Positions 10,436-21,860 of a stretch of 64,000 nt of DNA are shown here, piece by piece. Source of the DNA: Byssochlamys sp. IMV 00236 (Eukaryota; Ascomycota; Eurotiomycetes; Eurotiales; Thermoascaceae). The notes beneath the pieces were generated by a model. It was given only the letters and a program-made list of their open reading frames with translations, was not told the DNA's origin and did not search any database. How positions within the stretch are numbered: the first letter of the stretch is position 1; every line of letters begins with the position of its first letter. The stretch spans positions 410,174 through 474,173 of the forward strand of contig MSJH02000823.1 in assembly GCA_001931875.2 (NCBI GenBank), in the 5' to 3' direction. Position numbers and translations under genes: made by a program.

Positions 10436-11710
10436 TTACTCCACCCTCAACAGTGGCCCCCTCTTAAAAGGCGCTATCGGCCTAAACTCCAACGCAGGAG
10501 GTACACTGTCCTGGTTCCAAAACAGCGTTGCGTGGCGGAACCAGTGCGCATACGTCCCTGGCACATTATCTGATCCCTCATTGCCCCTCCATAGCGAACC
10601 CAGGGTCTCTTTATACACTCGCAGAATCAGTCCATGAGCGAGTTTGAACCCGAAACTCTTCCGCAAGCAAGCCTCAATAATCTCTCTAGCCTGCTTCTGC
10701 TCTGCACTCTCCTCCTCGCCCTCTTTCGGCAGTGGAAGCGACATCAACTCGAATGCTTTCCGGCCGTTCCATTCCGTAAACACATTGATGAGCTGCGACC
10801 CTTCCATGAACTCGATCCCGTAGACGTGCTCGGCAACATACTTGGGTCCATCCCATCCATCCTCCTCATCAACCAGACCCATGACCATCGTCATCACCTG
10901 TCCCTGAATAATATAATCAGTCAGTAGCTTCCCTGAATCCTCCACGTTGATAACCGTCCCGTCCTCCTCCTCAATGGTAAACCATCCGCCCATTAAAGGA
11001 ACGCCTTTTAACAACGCGCTACTATGCATGCCTTCCGTGCTGGTTTTCCCACCATCTGCAGCCCACAGCTGTAATAGGAGTCGATGGCATCGCGCAAAGA
11101 GCGGATTATTCCGACCAGAACAGAGGAAATAATTCGTTAGACTGCGTCCTTCAGCACCGCCTGCATTGTAGGAGAGGACTTCAAAACGCGATGCCGGATC
11201 GCCCACTGTCTCGCGCCATAGACGGTCCAAGTCGCCGATCTGGATGAGTCCCACGTCTGCATACACACCGCCATACTTGAGCAAGAGTGGCCATCGGACG
11301 AGGTCGGAGGTGTGTTGCGCTGCGTAGTCTCCGCCGATGGTACCGTCCCTGAACGCCTGAGGGAACGTGCCTGGGTCAGAAACGTCGAGGAAATTCGCGA
11401 CGTTTAATTGAGAATCTGGCTGACGGTCCAGAACGCGGATTGTCCAGCCTAGTTTCGAGAAGCGCCGGTGCCAGGCGCGGATATTGCGTTTCGTGTAGGG
11501 ATGCATGTTGGCATAGCCCTGATGCCAGAAGAACCAGATGTTCTTCTCGTTTGTGATGGGCTTGGGGTGAAGGAGATCATGATCGATTTCGTTGTCCGGA
11601 CGGAGATCGAGGAGATGAGAGGGTATAACATGTAGTCCCGCTGGGATAGGGTACGGTTGTGAATCCATTGGCTGCGCTGGATGCTGTTCTCTTGATGTCG
11701 GATCGAGCAT
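10436..11710 (-). CDS. Capsular-polysaccharide-synthesis-type glycosyltransferase (Caps_synth/DXD family)
   Basis: A single exon of 424 aa if read from the first in-frame ATG (11710). The same frame stays open to 11854 without an ATG and there encodes a hydrophobic N-terminal stretch (NSLSFLSFVNLLLPAV). An upstream exon supplying the true start and a membrane anchor is therefore likely. Visible: NIWFFWHQG near the N-terminus, a nucleotide-sugar-binding segment DLVRWPLLLKYGGVYADVG with a DXD-like ADVG, and FLCSGRNNPLFARCH. These match fungal Caps_synth glycosyltransferases, probably Golgi or ER type II membrane enzymes that modify wall glycans. The acceptor and sugar cannot be told from sequence. 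Confidence 0.8.
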   Translation of the reverse strand: MLDPTSREQHPAQPMDSQPYPIPAGLHVIPSHLLDLRPDNEIDHDLLHPKPITNEKNIWFFWHQGYANMHPYTKRNIRAWHRRFSKLGWTIRVLDRQPDSQLNVANFLDVSDPGTFPQAFRDGTIGGDYAAQHTSDLVRWPLLLKYGGVYADVGLIQIGDLDRLWRETVGDPASRFEVLSYNAGGAEGRSLTNYFLCSGRNNPLFARCHRLLLQLWAADGGKTSTEGMHSSALLKGVPLMGGWFTIEEEDGTVINVEDSGKLLTDYIIQGQVMTMVMGLVDEEDGWDGPKYVAEHVYGIEFMEGSQLINVFTEWNGRKAFELMSLPLPKEGEEESAEQKQAREIIEACLRKSFGFKLAHGLILRVYKETLGSLWRGNEGSDNVPGTYAHWFRHATLFWNQDSVPPALEFRPIAPFKRGPLLRVE

Positions 11711-11854
11711 AAACGGTGCCAAGGCGCGGATTGACCCCGTCCGTACAAAGAATGTGAACAATGAAGGCAATCTTTCAAACCTTGTGAGCTTATGGACGGC
11801 AGGCAAAAGTAGATTGACAAAACTGAGAAATGATAAGCTATTTATAAATTGCAA

Positions 11855-13308
11855 AGCTGCTCTTAGACCCTAGCGAACTAAGTCTTCAGATTCAGGTATT
11901 GAATCTTTTCTATGCAGTAGCCAATCAAGATACGTGTCTAAGGGACTGAAACTTTAACGCAACTAGAGAAAAGATAGACTCATTATGACTAATTTTCCTG
12001 TAAGGCCGACTTCAGGCGACTAAACCAAAAGAATATCTCTCCCACACTGGAAAATTTCTTGCCTCTTGGGAGATGATAGTGAATAACACCAAAACACTCA
12101 AATATTGTTTTTTTGGCCTTAGGGAACCAGCAGGCGATTCCTATTCACCTTCCGCGCGACATTCTATTGATAGTAACCGAAGGTTTGGATTGAACTTGAG
12201 TCTAGAACTGAGACCACTACTTAGAACTTACCTCCTCACACTGGATACAAATTCAAGGTCCACGGTGGCGTACACAAATCAGAACTAATCATTTTCTCCA
12301 TCGAGTCCACTGTATTGCCCGTGTCCCAGTACCTTAATTAAACACAGGCCTCGGCGCAAGCCCTACAAACAACTTCCAGCACCGCCCCCATTACGATGAC
12401 CCCTCCAAGTGATCGTATTACCCGGAAATCCTCAGCGCTAAGAACCACCAATCGTTTTCTCATAGCTGCTGTGAACGTCGAAGCTACCAAACAGCCAAGA
12501 CGGCTGGTTGCGCCTGCTTGAAGACATCACTGCAGATTGGCTATCGAATGCCTATTTTCGGAAATAGAAACATGATATCTTAGACATTTCAAGGGCCCTT
12601 CATAGACATTATTGGATACGGGTGGTTTAGAGAATGGTTATAAGATACGAGGAGACGAGTAAACTTTAGCTGTGCGAGTCTCGAGGTTTATTTAAAATAA
12701 TAAGTATTGGAAGATGGAAGTCTTAAATACCCGTCTACCTCTGTTCTTTTACTATTTTCTTCCTGATTTGCGTTTTCCATCCATCTAAAACGCGGTGGTT
12801 TGCCTTTGTGGAAAAATGCACCCCGTTGCGTATGATCGTATATGCGATCGAGGGCCGCTATTAATCATGAGTATACCAATGTGGATGTCACCTATTTACA
12901 CCTTGATTATCTGACCAAAAGAAACTCCCAGTACCGATACCCGCAATGAACCGCATGAGATGATTAGCCCCAACCGCCGAAGAAATCCACCTGACAAAAG
13001 AAGGAGTGAATGGTCCTTTGGGTATCATGTTCACGTGAAAGATTATTAAAAGAGTAAGTGTTGGAGTTAAGGAAAAAGACTGGTGTAAGACAGATAAGTC
13101 CACTTTCTCTCAGAGAGCTCTTTGAAGGTAAAAAGTGACCTGGCTTATAGTTCTAAAAGGACCAGACATGCAGCACAGGCTCCGGGCCGTGTCGTGCACA
13201 TGTCATTCTGTCTTCACCCCGAGGTGACATACTGAATACCGGCTTCAAAGTATCGTACCATCGAAGGGTCTAAAACCGCTTTTCCATAGAAACAGAAGAG
13301 GTATGGTA
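11855..13308. other. Intergenic, nothing recognised
   Basis: Only short, mutually overlapping frames. It is the upstream region of the leftward glycosyltransferase gene and the 3' region of the leftward membrane-protein gene at 13309. No repeats noticed. Confidence 0.5.
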
Positions 13309-14563
13309 TCAGAGAGACGTGGGCTGTTCCTGATGGTGGTTCATTGGAGGCGGGAAATATGTCGCTTCCGAAGACATGGGATGATTGGCTCCGTAGTGAT
13401 AGAGCTGAGAAGGTACCGAAAGAGCTGGTGAGACCGGTGATGCATACTGAACACTCCCGTCTTTGGCAGAGAACCCGACATCTTGCCGTTGGCCGTTATA
13501 ATCAGCGAACCCGAATCCAGGACCATAACCAGGCGAAGTGCGCATATTCGGATAGGGTGTTGGCTCATTCCAGCTGCGCCGCTGGCCAGGCGTACTGATC
13601 GTCGTGTCGTTCCATCGCGCGTGCAAATGTTGCGATTGACCTCGAGCTTTGGCCTTCTTCCGACGGTGACGGATGAGAAAGAAGCAGGATATACATGTCA
13701 AGCAGAGGAGTATAAGGAACCCGACGATAGGGAGGACGATGACGAGAGTTAAATTCTTGATAGTGTGAGACGACGATGCGGTTGAAGTCGTTATTGGCGC
13801 TGTTGCTGATGGAAGAACCGATTCGTTAAAGATTCTGGTTGGATTGATCGCGAATGCGGTTCCAGACACTGTCCTGAACCGGCAACCATACCGTACCGAC
13901 TCGATGACTGTCCGCAATTAGCCCATCGATCTAACAAACCGACATCAGAGAAGGTCAATAGCGTACAGTTGGCCATAAGAATTTGATTGTCGGTTAGCCC
14001 GTAACAGAATTCGCATTGATCCACCGTATTATCTCCAAAGGTGGTGACCCCACAGAAAGCATCAAAAGTGGTGCTGTCCGGCGACGTCAGATCGAGTTCG
14101 ATCGCTGAAGAGAGACCCTGGCATGAGACTATACACGGCGTCGATACGTTTGTTACTGAACCAGGGTAGCCGAAGACACAGGTCGAGAACGCATAACGGA
14201 GATTGTCTGAATCCTCTTGTCAATATTCACTATTTTCCTTCCAGCCTCCTCGAATCCTTCTAGGACGCGATGGTTTGACGTACATAGACCCCATGAGACG
14301 TCTGTTTCGCCGGATTCATCATCCGCATAAGTACTTGCCAATTCGCATTCGATACAGTCTTTGAAAGCTTCCCCAACAGAAGTGGTGTTGAACTGCTGGT
14401 CGAGGCAGACAATCTCATTGAGAGTGGTATTCGTCGAGCTTTTGTTACAGACGCTCGTACATGGTGAGCCATTGGTGACTCGTAGCCCGTCGCTGACTGA
14501 AGAAAGACATAGCAACGATAACGACAAGAGAAAAGCTGCGCGGGGCAGCTGTTCGCTGAACAT
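13309..14563 (-). CDS. Cys-rich single-pass membrane protein of unknown function
   Basis: Three exons, complement(13309..13907, 13967..14206, 14284..14563), encode about 372 aa. Introns are 77 bp (GTACGT/CAG) and 59 bp (GTACGC/CAG) and rejoin in phase as Tyr and Phe codons. Residues 1-26 are a signal peptide (AAFLLSLSLLCLSS core). The ectodomain is Cys-rich with regularly spaced CxxC and CxxxC pairs (CTSVC, CIEC, CEFCYG, CIVSC) and several N-glycosylation sequons. A transmembrane helix (LVIVLPIVGFLILLCLTCI) sits at about residues 227-250, followed by RHRRKK. The cytosolic tail contains LHARWNDTTISTP...SW...GYGPGF, a motif shared with the proteins at 15880 and 42364. Topology suggests a plasma-membrane or wall sensor; no enzymatic domain seen. 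Confidence 0.8.
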
Positions 14564-15879
14564 CGTTCCGCCCTCCTAACTGAGAGAGGCAGTGCGTGAA
14601 GCCGGACACAGTCCCTGACTGTGTATAGAGGTCTACAGCATAGGAACAGGCCAGACTGATGATATAGAGACAGTTTCTACAGCGAAGAAGAGATACGGAG
14701 CTAAGAAGAGCACTGGCCGATATATGAAGAGAGGAATGGGTGTGCGCCGATATCCGGATCGTCACCACAAGTTCTCAACATGACAAGGTACTCGCTTTGA
14801 TGCATGGCTAAGCACACGCCATACGGACAATGGAAAAATAAGTCCTGTCGGGGGTGTTGTGAGGGGGGATTATTCACACCAAGCTCGCGTCGGGTCCATG
14901 CGACCTCCAGCGACGCATTCTCGCTGGTCGAGATGGACAGAAAGAGTTGTGACTGGATCTGCTCTAAGCAAGTATTATTTCAACCTTTCTCTCCAGATCT
15001 CGACCAGTGGCAGGCCGAATTTGGGCAGTGCTCGCTTGGGATCAAAAGTACGGACAAATCATAGTAGAGAATGTTCATTGTGACTGTGATATGCGTTGCA
15101 TTGGCACGGACGCTAGGTAAACAAGCATCGTTTATTCGTTCCCCGCCCCCGAATGGCCAAAATCAAGGCCAGGCTGTGTGACCAGCAAAAATTGAACAGG
15201 ACACTAGTTAGTTTGGCGATCTTAGAACGCGCTGCGCATTTCCCCGTGGCTATTGGTGGGGGCAGAATGGTTCGGGCGTTTTTCCATGAGATAGGTCAGA
15301 AGCGCATCGCGTGCACTTGATAATACCCTCTGTTTGTAAGGATACTCGGTTCTAAATTGAAATGGCATATATCAATTATGGGGCTGGAAATATAGTCGCT
15401 TGTTTAACTATACGTCATCATAGGAGCCGTAGGCGTAGTGTCATATCAAAAACTATCAGAGATAAAGATGGTTTGCTCTCAGAGTATGTACATGATTGAC
15501 ACACGAAAATCGTAGTAATACCAGCGGACTAAGAACCGAATTTCCGAAACTAACAATATCATCTTTGTACTTGACCTCGGTGGGAGATATTAAGTACCTA
15601 CTTGTCCCACTGGTTCATTGGACCAGTGGCTGTTGAAACGTAACTCAAAACACTTTGCAATAGTTAGGACTAACATGACAATACACGCCTTTAACGCCAG
15701 CTATGACACCTAATTAGGCGCCAAGTGGTACAGGGAAATGACTAGAGAACTCTGCTATAATGACAAAATAAGCATATCACTTGTCTTGTCGAAACCATCG
15801 ACCATAGTGAAAAAGAAAAAGAAAATCGAATATGCGAAACATGTCTGTCACTAACATCGCATCTAGAAAACTCATCCCC
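14564..15879. other. Intergenic, nothing recognised
   Basis: Upstream of the leftward Cys-rich membrane protein gene. No coding evidence. TCCTGTCGGGGG at about 14844 partly resembles the hairpin repeat's right block but lacks the stem. Confidence 0.45.
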
Positions 15880-16725
15880 TCAACCATAAAGCTCATCATA
15901 GGAGGGAACTAGTTCTTTTTCAGTCTTTCTCTCCCGTTTCTCACGACGGGAACATTTTGTGTGAAACGAAGGGTTATAAGCGATCTTCATGAGTTTTGGA
16001 GTCTGAGGATAAACCGACCCCGTGGAAGTCGATGACATTGCCGGGCTGGTACGGTTGGAGCCCATGGACATAGCTGATGACTGTGTAGTTTGTCTGGATG
16101 ACACAGTTGGCGCCGTCGAGGCATTCGATGAAGCGGCAGAGCGCATTCGGGACGTGATCGATAGCGGTGGACGGCGCGGCAGTTCTTCCTCCGGTGATCC
16201 CATCACTTCTACCTTTCTCTCAGTGGTCGCGCTACGCCCCGACGAGCTCCGATTTCGAGATGGTGGGATGTCATCTCTAAAGTGACTGGCTGGGGTAATG
16301 GGTCGCGAGCATCTGGATCTATTCCCTTCTCTCCTGTCAGGTAGGGAACTGTCACTTCCGTCTTGATGTGTCCCATCATTTGACCTCTGTCTCTCTCGAG
16401 AGTGAGGTCCAGGCCATCTGCGATGCTGTTCAGTGGGCCTAGCTGCTGTAAGGTCTGACGAAGATTCCTGAAATCCGGGATCACGCAAGCATAATCTAGC
16501 AATTAAGCTGGATCTCGAATTCTTCTTTGGTTTACTGGGATGTCTTAGGATCGGACGGCCGTCTGCTGAAGATATGATGTCCAGCTGAGAAAACCCGTCA
16601 GTATCCGAAGAGGGTCGCTGATTCCAAGAGCCGCAGTTAGGAGCTGTTATGGAGATGTCCCCAAATCTCGAATGAAAGCGGGAAAGAAGATTCCTCGTCT
16701 TCCCGAATCTCTTCAGGAAACCCAT
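15880..16725 (-). CDS. Basic Ser-rich protein with LHxRWGD-type N-terminal motif, unknown function
   Basis: A single exon of 281 aa from the ATG at 16725. The frame is open upstream to 16914 but has no ATG there. The chosen start aligns its N-terminus with the protein at 42364-43086. Residues ~17-34 read FHSRFGDISITAP followed by GSW, matching that protein position for position. The centre is Ser/Arg/Pro-rich and low complexity, probably disordered, with many SP/TP and RxxS sites. The C-terminus is PSYDELYG, like EDDEDLYG in the other protein. No signal peptide or membrane helix. Function unknown; the terminal motifs suggest short docking sites. Confidence 0.65.
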   Translation of the reverse strand: MGFLKRFGKTRNLLSRFHSRFGDISITAPNCGSWNQRPSSDTDGFSQLDIISSADGRPILRHPSKPKKNSRSSLIARLCLRDPGFQESSSDLTAARPTEQHRRWPGPHSRERQRSNDGTHQDGSDSSLPDRREGNRSRCSRPITPASHFRDDIPPSRNRSSSGRSATTERKVEVMGSPEEELPRRPPLSITSRMRSAASSNASTAPTVSSRQTTQSSAMSMGSNRTSPAMSSTSTGSVYPQTPKLMKIAYNPSFHTKCSRREKRERKTEKELVPSYDELYG

Positions 16726-18678
16726 CGTGACCACCCAGAGGAGACCTTGGCTGCAGGCTATAGCGCCGAGGCACGTCGAAAAAACAGCCTGCCACGAATG
16801 GCCTGCATCAATTTGTATATAGCAACCGGAATGACTTGTCGAGAGATGAGTTGTGTTCAGGTGTAACGGAAAGTCCGCAGTTATGAATAGAGATCGAAAG
16901 AATGACTGGTCCAAGATGCGGATGCATACGACAATGTGACAGCGAATATATAGGATGTGCCTGCTACCTGGATGAGAGTAAGTATGAGTTAGCTACATTA
17001 CTTCAAGAAGGATGCAGGGAGACCTAACCAGGTATCCATACTATATTTGGAGACAGGCTGTACTAGTACGGCCCGAGCAAGAACTATTCAAAGTCGCTCT
17101 GTTGATCGTACTAGTTCTAACAGACACATGTAAGAAGCGGAGAGCAGTCAATAAAAGAGAGTATTGACTGAAGAAGACGACATTTCTTGGGCGTCTAACA
17201 GTTCTTGTTATATGAAAGACCGGGCCCTGACCCTTCAAGGTCATCAGGGAAGGCCGCATACCAACTCAAGCAGCTGATCCAGGCTACCCCAGGCAGGTGT
17301 GCACTGGATTGTTGCATATCAAACAGCTCCCCTACATGCAATGGCCTCTACAGGACCACTGGGGTATGCATTCCCTGCCAGTTTCATCCAAAGAAATCCC
17401 TTTACAACGACGACCAGCCCAGGAGTCGAGATACTGACATGCCTTCCAGCCTATATGGCCAACTTACACTGCAGGAAACAAACTCAAACAAGGTTATCGA
17501 TTGCCCATTTTCGCATACCAAGGCCTGTCAGATGGTCGCTATGCTGGAGTGTTGGCAGACGCGTACTTTTAGAGGGTGGGCCGTCATGTAGCACAAAGAG
17601 TACGCCAGGACTGTTCAAGCGCCAGCAGATCTAGTACTTTTTGCACTCTCAACAGGAGAAGATTGACCAATCGAGTATGATTGCAAGGGCTAAATTCCGC
17701 CTGGCGTGGTTGACACCTACAAAGCGCATCATGCTCAAGGGCCCAAAATAAGACGCCGTTTGTAAATAATGTTGGAAGCTATATTTTACCCGCTTTCGAG
17801 GCGACCTCGAGCATCAATAATTGGCCACGTTCAAGGCTTGATGTTGGCAACAGAACCAAGCCATGTGAGATAAGCGACTTGCGTGAACCAGGGGCTATTT
17901 TCACACATCCAACGTTGCGGCACTGCTAGCTGGGAGGCTGAGTTGTATCTGCCAGGCGCAAATCTATGGGGACAAGGTGTTGGGAGAACCAATGACTGAT
18001 ATCTCTAATCGCCGGCGGAATGCTCTAGTTCGAGCCCAAGGGTTGCCATAGATGGACATTCGCTAGACTCGATGGTTTGCGGCACAGCAGGCAGATTGCA
18101 TGGATGTGAGAAAGAGCCAACTGGATACCATGTTAGTGTCTGCTGGTTCCTATTTTTGAATCAGCATTGCCCCTCCTTTGACAATAAGCGACATAGGTTA
18201 CGTTCCATGCAACTCTGAGCCTGGGATTCCGAATTATCTGTTGTGCTACCTTTCAGAGTCGAAGCAAATCCAACATATTAACCGCTTCCATCAACAAGGA
18301 ATACCGGAATCTTTTTGAAGGGACACGGTAGGTAGGTACCTACGGCCGCTCCTGCCTACCCGCTCCTTCCTAGTTCGGTGACAGATATACCCTTAAAACA
18401 CAGTTCTATTATTATAAGTATATCCTGTGCCATTATAAACATATGTCGAAACCTAAAAGGCATAAAAACAATAGTATGATTTGAACCTCTTAGCTAGTAG
18501 GTAGCTAGGTTGGTCGCTTGATAGTAGATTTAAGCGGCAGCTGACGCCATATTTATCTCCTACTGGGGGGTTCATCAGCTCCGCAACATTCGTCTAGAGG
18601 CACAACGGCAAAGCCGCCTGGGACTGAGTCAGTATGAAACCGAATATAGCTTTACTCGAAGAAAGACATACCATTGTG
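16726..18678. other. Intergenic, nothing firmly recognised
   Basis: About 1.9 kb. Open frames at 17205-17634 on the plus strand are short and resemble nothing known to me. TAGGTAGGTACCTA near 18330 is the same palindrome type as at 4505-4540. No repeats or RNA genes seen. Confidence 0.45.
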
Positions 18679-20088
18679 TCAACAAGGAGGGCCATAAACT
18701 CTCCTGCTCTCTTGTCTCCAGCGCATATGGTCCCCCGACCCTTTTGCTAGATGGATGGGTAGGTGGTAGCGGATGGGGATCTTGATGTCTTCGCCCTGGC
18801 GCGACAGCGTGCTCGGCGTGCCGCCACCCCGGCGATAGGCAAACTTGGGACTCCCCGGAATCTCAAAATGCACGGTCTTGACCCAGTTTTTCTCAAACAG
18901 GTCGTCCAGATGATAGGATGATATGAGGGTTTCCGGATCGGTCAGAAAATCGAATATAGCATCGTACGTCCCCGGATTCAGCGTGATGTGAATCAATGTC
19001 AACGCTACGGGCTGGGTGCGTTGTAGAAAGCGGAGAAGGTCGGCCTCAGCTACAACCAGCCCCCTTAGCCAGCACTCTTTTAGACGTAGAGGGCCACCTG
19101 TGTCAGGTTCTGTATCATCGGCGGGCGGCTGCAATAAGGTAGATTCGGCCATTCGTCGTCGTCCCACGAGATACCAAAACAGATCGACCGTCTCGAGCTC
19201 GGACAAGAGGGACCGCAGTTGCAGCACGCCTTGGAACAGAACTTGGGTGCAAGCGCGGCGCTCCGTCTCCTTCAGCGGCGCACCGGGCGCTTCCGTCTGT
19301 CGACCAGCAGCCTCGTCGCTGTCGGTCGTAGTCGATTCATCATCGAGGTCGTCTGTGGCCAACGACGCTGTTGTTGTGGAGGCGCGGTGCGGCGACGATA
19401 TGTTCAGCTTCAGCTTTTTAAGAGACCCGAAGATGGCCGTCCATGGGAACGTGGTCACACTGGCCACAAAGATGTCACTCGTCAAGGAGCAGTGTGTGTG
19501 GCCGTGGAACAAATCCAACTCACAGTCGACTGCGAGCTGTGTCGCCTTCAACGCTGCCATCACGACACGGAATGTGCGCTGCGCTGTATCCCAGATGCGC
19601 ATCCAGAGACCTCCCGCAGCGTATCGGCAGTCTTCAGGCGCTGCCAGCGCGCCATCGGCCAGACGCACGACCAGGCGCAGTCGTACTGTCGCCAGGCAGC
19701 CCGCAGGCGAGCGCTGCTTGATATTGCAGAAAGCTTCAGTCAGAAGGCGCCTGTGGTCTTCCTCCGCGGCCGCCTCAGTATCAGTATTCTTAGTCTCATC
19801 AAGGACGCCTGTAAAGGTGCAATCTCGCAGCCGACATATCAGGTGGCCCTGGCTCGTGCCGTCTGCCAGGTCCTGCAGGGCGCGCGTTTCCAGAAGGACG
19901 TTGCGCTGTTTGAAGAAGGTGGTGAACCGTCCCTGAGATACGATGATCTTGACGCGGTGGCACGTCAGGCGTAGGGCAGCGATGTCACTACAGTCCAGGT
20001 GCGCGACGATGAGCTCGACCAGCTCAATAGCCAGTGTCTCGAAGGGAGATGGCGACATGGCTGCGACTGTGGAGGAGGGGAAAAGCAT
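18679..20088 (-). CDS. F-box domain protein
   Basis: A single exon of 469 aa with ATG at 20088 (Met11 is an alternative). Residues ~14-48 (FETLAIELVELIVAHLDCSDIAALRLTCHRV) are a typical F-box: hydrophobic helix, LP-like start, and LRLTCR-type third helix. The F-box would bind Skp1 and make the protein a substrate adaptor of an SCF ubiquitin ligase. The rest has Leu-rich segments without clear LRR or WD repeats, and an acidic TTDSDEAA linker at about 250-270. It is the first gene of a leftward pair with the secreted-protein gene at 20593. The opposite strand has long open frames, an effect of its high GC content. Confidence 0.8.
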   Translation of the reverse strand: MLFPSSTVAAMSPSPFETLAIELVELIVAHLDCSDIAALRLTCHRVKIIVSQGRFTTFFKQRNVLLETRALQDLADGTSQGHLICRLRDCTFTGVLDETKNTDTEAAAEEDHRRLLTEAFCNIKQRSPAGCLATVRLRLVVRLADGALAAPEDCRYAAGGLWMRIWDTAQRTFRVVMAALKATQLAVDCELDLFHGHTHCSLTSDIFVASVTTFPWTAIFGSLKKLKLNISSPHRASTTTASLATDDLDDESTTTDSDEAAGRQTEAPGAPLKETERRACTQVLFQGVLQLRSLLSELETVDLFWYLVGRRRMAESTLLQPPADDTEPDTGGPLRLKECWLRGLVVAEADLLRFLQRTQPVALTLIHITLNPGTYDAIFDFLTDPETLISSYHLDDLFEKNWVKTVHFEIPGSPKFAYRRGGGTPSTLSRQGEDIKIPIRYHLPIHLAKGSGDHMRWRQESRRVYGPPC

Positions 20089-20592
20089 AGAGTAAGATGA
20101 AGAGCTCCGTTGCTTGTACTGCGTCTAGCCTTTGTGGCCCGGGCAGAACAAATAGTTAGAGGTGAGATGCCTAGGACCCCCAAAATTTGACTGAGCGATA
20201 TTTGATTTGTGTTACAATAATAATACCTCTCTCAAGATTCTGGCACGTGTGTCTCTGGCAGTCATTTGGCAGATGATGAATGCTACCTCTACTCTACATT
20301 TTTGCTTCAAGTTTTCTACCAGTCAGCTCAAGGCAACTGTATACGATTAATCATTAGCTTCATACAGAGTATTTCTCTTTAACATTTAGGATGGATTGAA
20401 GACTGTAGGTCCCGATTTCCCCCACAACTGCCAAGACAATATAAAGGGGCTGTTCCTCACAGGGGGGTCTGTTCGATTGTTTTCATACAGGAAACGTGGG
20501 CACGACTATACTGCATGTTGGATTGATACTCGTGGGCAAATGATTGTCCAGCTACAGTGCAATCCAAGTCATGCTTGCTCTCCTCGCCGCGA
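20089..20592. other. Intergenic, nothing recognised
   Basis: Upstream of the F-box gene and downstream of the secreted-protein gene. No features seen. Confidence 0.5.
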
Positions 20593-21825
20593 TCACATCA
20601 GCCCTAGATCCCATCCGTTCTCCGTGGCCTCCTCGTACCAGAGGCGGAAGTTGGCCCGGCCGTTACCATCTGCGTTGGCATCCAACTCAAACAGCACCTT
20701 CCCCTGGTACGAGGTCTCGGCGGGGTCGTCCTCCTCCTCCGGCGGCAGATAATTGTAGAAAACTACGGTTGGTTGTTCGCCCAGCCGATCTCTGATGGTG
20801 CTCACGATGGTGGCAATGCGTCCCGGGTACCGCTGCTGATCGAAGGAGGGAACCTGCGCATTGCCGGCGTCGTCCAGATCCGGATCCGCGCGCGGGGTCA
20901 TGATGAACAGGTACGGAGTCTTACCTGCGTACAGTTCCGGCGTGATAGGCGTGCCTTTGGCCTTCCATCTGTTCCTCTTCTTGGTGAGAAGGTTGATGCA
21001 GTTCTCCTCAAAGGCGGCATCCTCATCGATGTCACTGTCATTGGGGTCTTTCTTCCAGTTGGGAATGAAAGCCAAAGTCTCCCAGATGTGCGCCTTGCAG
21101 AGCCTGTTAGAGAGAGAAAGGAACGGAAAGGCGGACATTTTGGGACAGACCATGTACACTGCCTCTCTTGAGACGAGCGTGATCACCGTGCAGCCGGTGA
21201 GCTGTTCCGAACCGATGTTGAGGACATCGCTTTCCGTGTAGTCGGAAAACTCTTTCTCTACGCCATAGGTATAATCGTCACCGTTGGCTATTTTTTCCCC
21301 TTTCAGTCAGCGTCTCATCTGTTTCTGTTCAATTCTCCCAGGATACGCACTGGCATATGCAAGACTGATCTGGTTGGTGTTCCTGTGCCTGTACGGGTTC
21401 TTGAGGCGTGAGATAGCCCGTGTTAGGTATCTGCCGATTTCCTCTTGCTGGACGTTCGGGAGCACACGCTTGACCAATCTGTTTGTCGTCTCTGGTGCTG
21501 AGGTGGTGTTGGAGACCACCGCATCAACCAGGCTCCGCTTCTTGAAGGCTGACGAGATCGAGCAGGAGCTGCCGCAAGCACCGCATGGTGGGTTGCAGCG
21601 CGGGTTGCTGGTGATGCCGCTGGATTCCAACGGCTTCAGAGGAGACGTGATATTCAGGAATCTGCAATCTCGTTCAGACACTGCGAGAACAAGGATATGG
21701 AGGTCTTACTCTCGCGCGAGAAGGTTGGGCGTGAAGTCGAAGCCCAGTTTCTCGACAATGGCACGGGCGTCGACCAGGCCCGAGGCCAAGGCGAGGCCGC
21801 TGAGCAGGAGACGAGTCCAGAGCAT
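20593..21825 (-). CDS. Secreted protein encoded beside a killer-toxin-type chitinase, unknown function
   Basis: Four exons, complement(20593..21093, 21151..21287, 21351..21661, 21710..21825), encode about 354 aa. Introns of 57, 63 and 48 bp all preserve phase. The ATG at 21825 directly follows a (GAA)n leader tract. Residues 1-20 form a signal peptide (LLLSGLALASGLVDA). Next is a Cys cluster (RCNPPCGACGSSCSI), probably disulfide-bonded. The C-terminal half has TLVSREAVYMAHIWETLAF across the last junction, and near the end LFELDANADGNGRANFRLW. The DxNxDGNG part looks like a calcium-binding loop but is not proof of one. It is transcribed divergently from the chitinase at 22489 over a shared 663-bp region, suggesting co-expression. 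Molecular role not known to me. Confidence 0.72.
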
Positions 21826-21860
21826 CTTCTTCTTCTTCTTCTTCTTCTTCTTCTTCTTCT
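21826..21860. repeat. (CTT)n microsatellite, GAA on the sense strand of the leftward gene
   Basis: About 12 tandem CTT units. On the minus strand this is a purine-rich GAA tract ending exactly at the ATG of the secreted-protein gene, so it forms its immediate 5' leader. Length variation here would change the leader, not the protein. Confidence 0.9.

Noticed and set aside
14826..14860. Third copy of the hairpin repeat
   Set aside because: Only TCCTGTCGGGG matches. The ATGTCGGA block and stem are missing.
19016..19974. Long plus-strand frames (up to 306 codons) opposite the F-box gene
   Set aside because: Arg/Ser-rich shadow of a GC-rich gene. The minus strand gives a coherent F-box protein with an ATG start.
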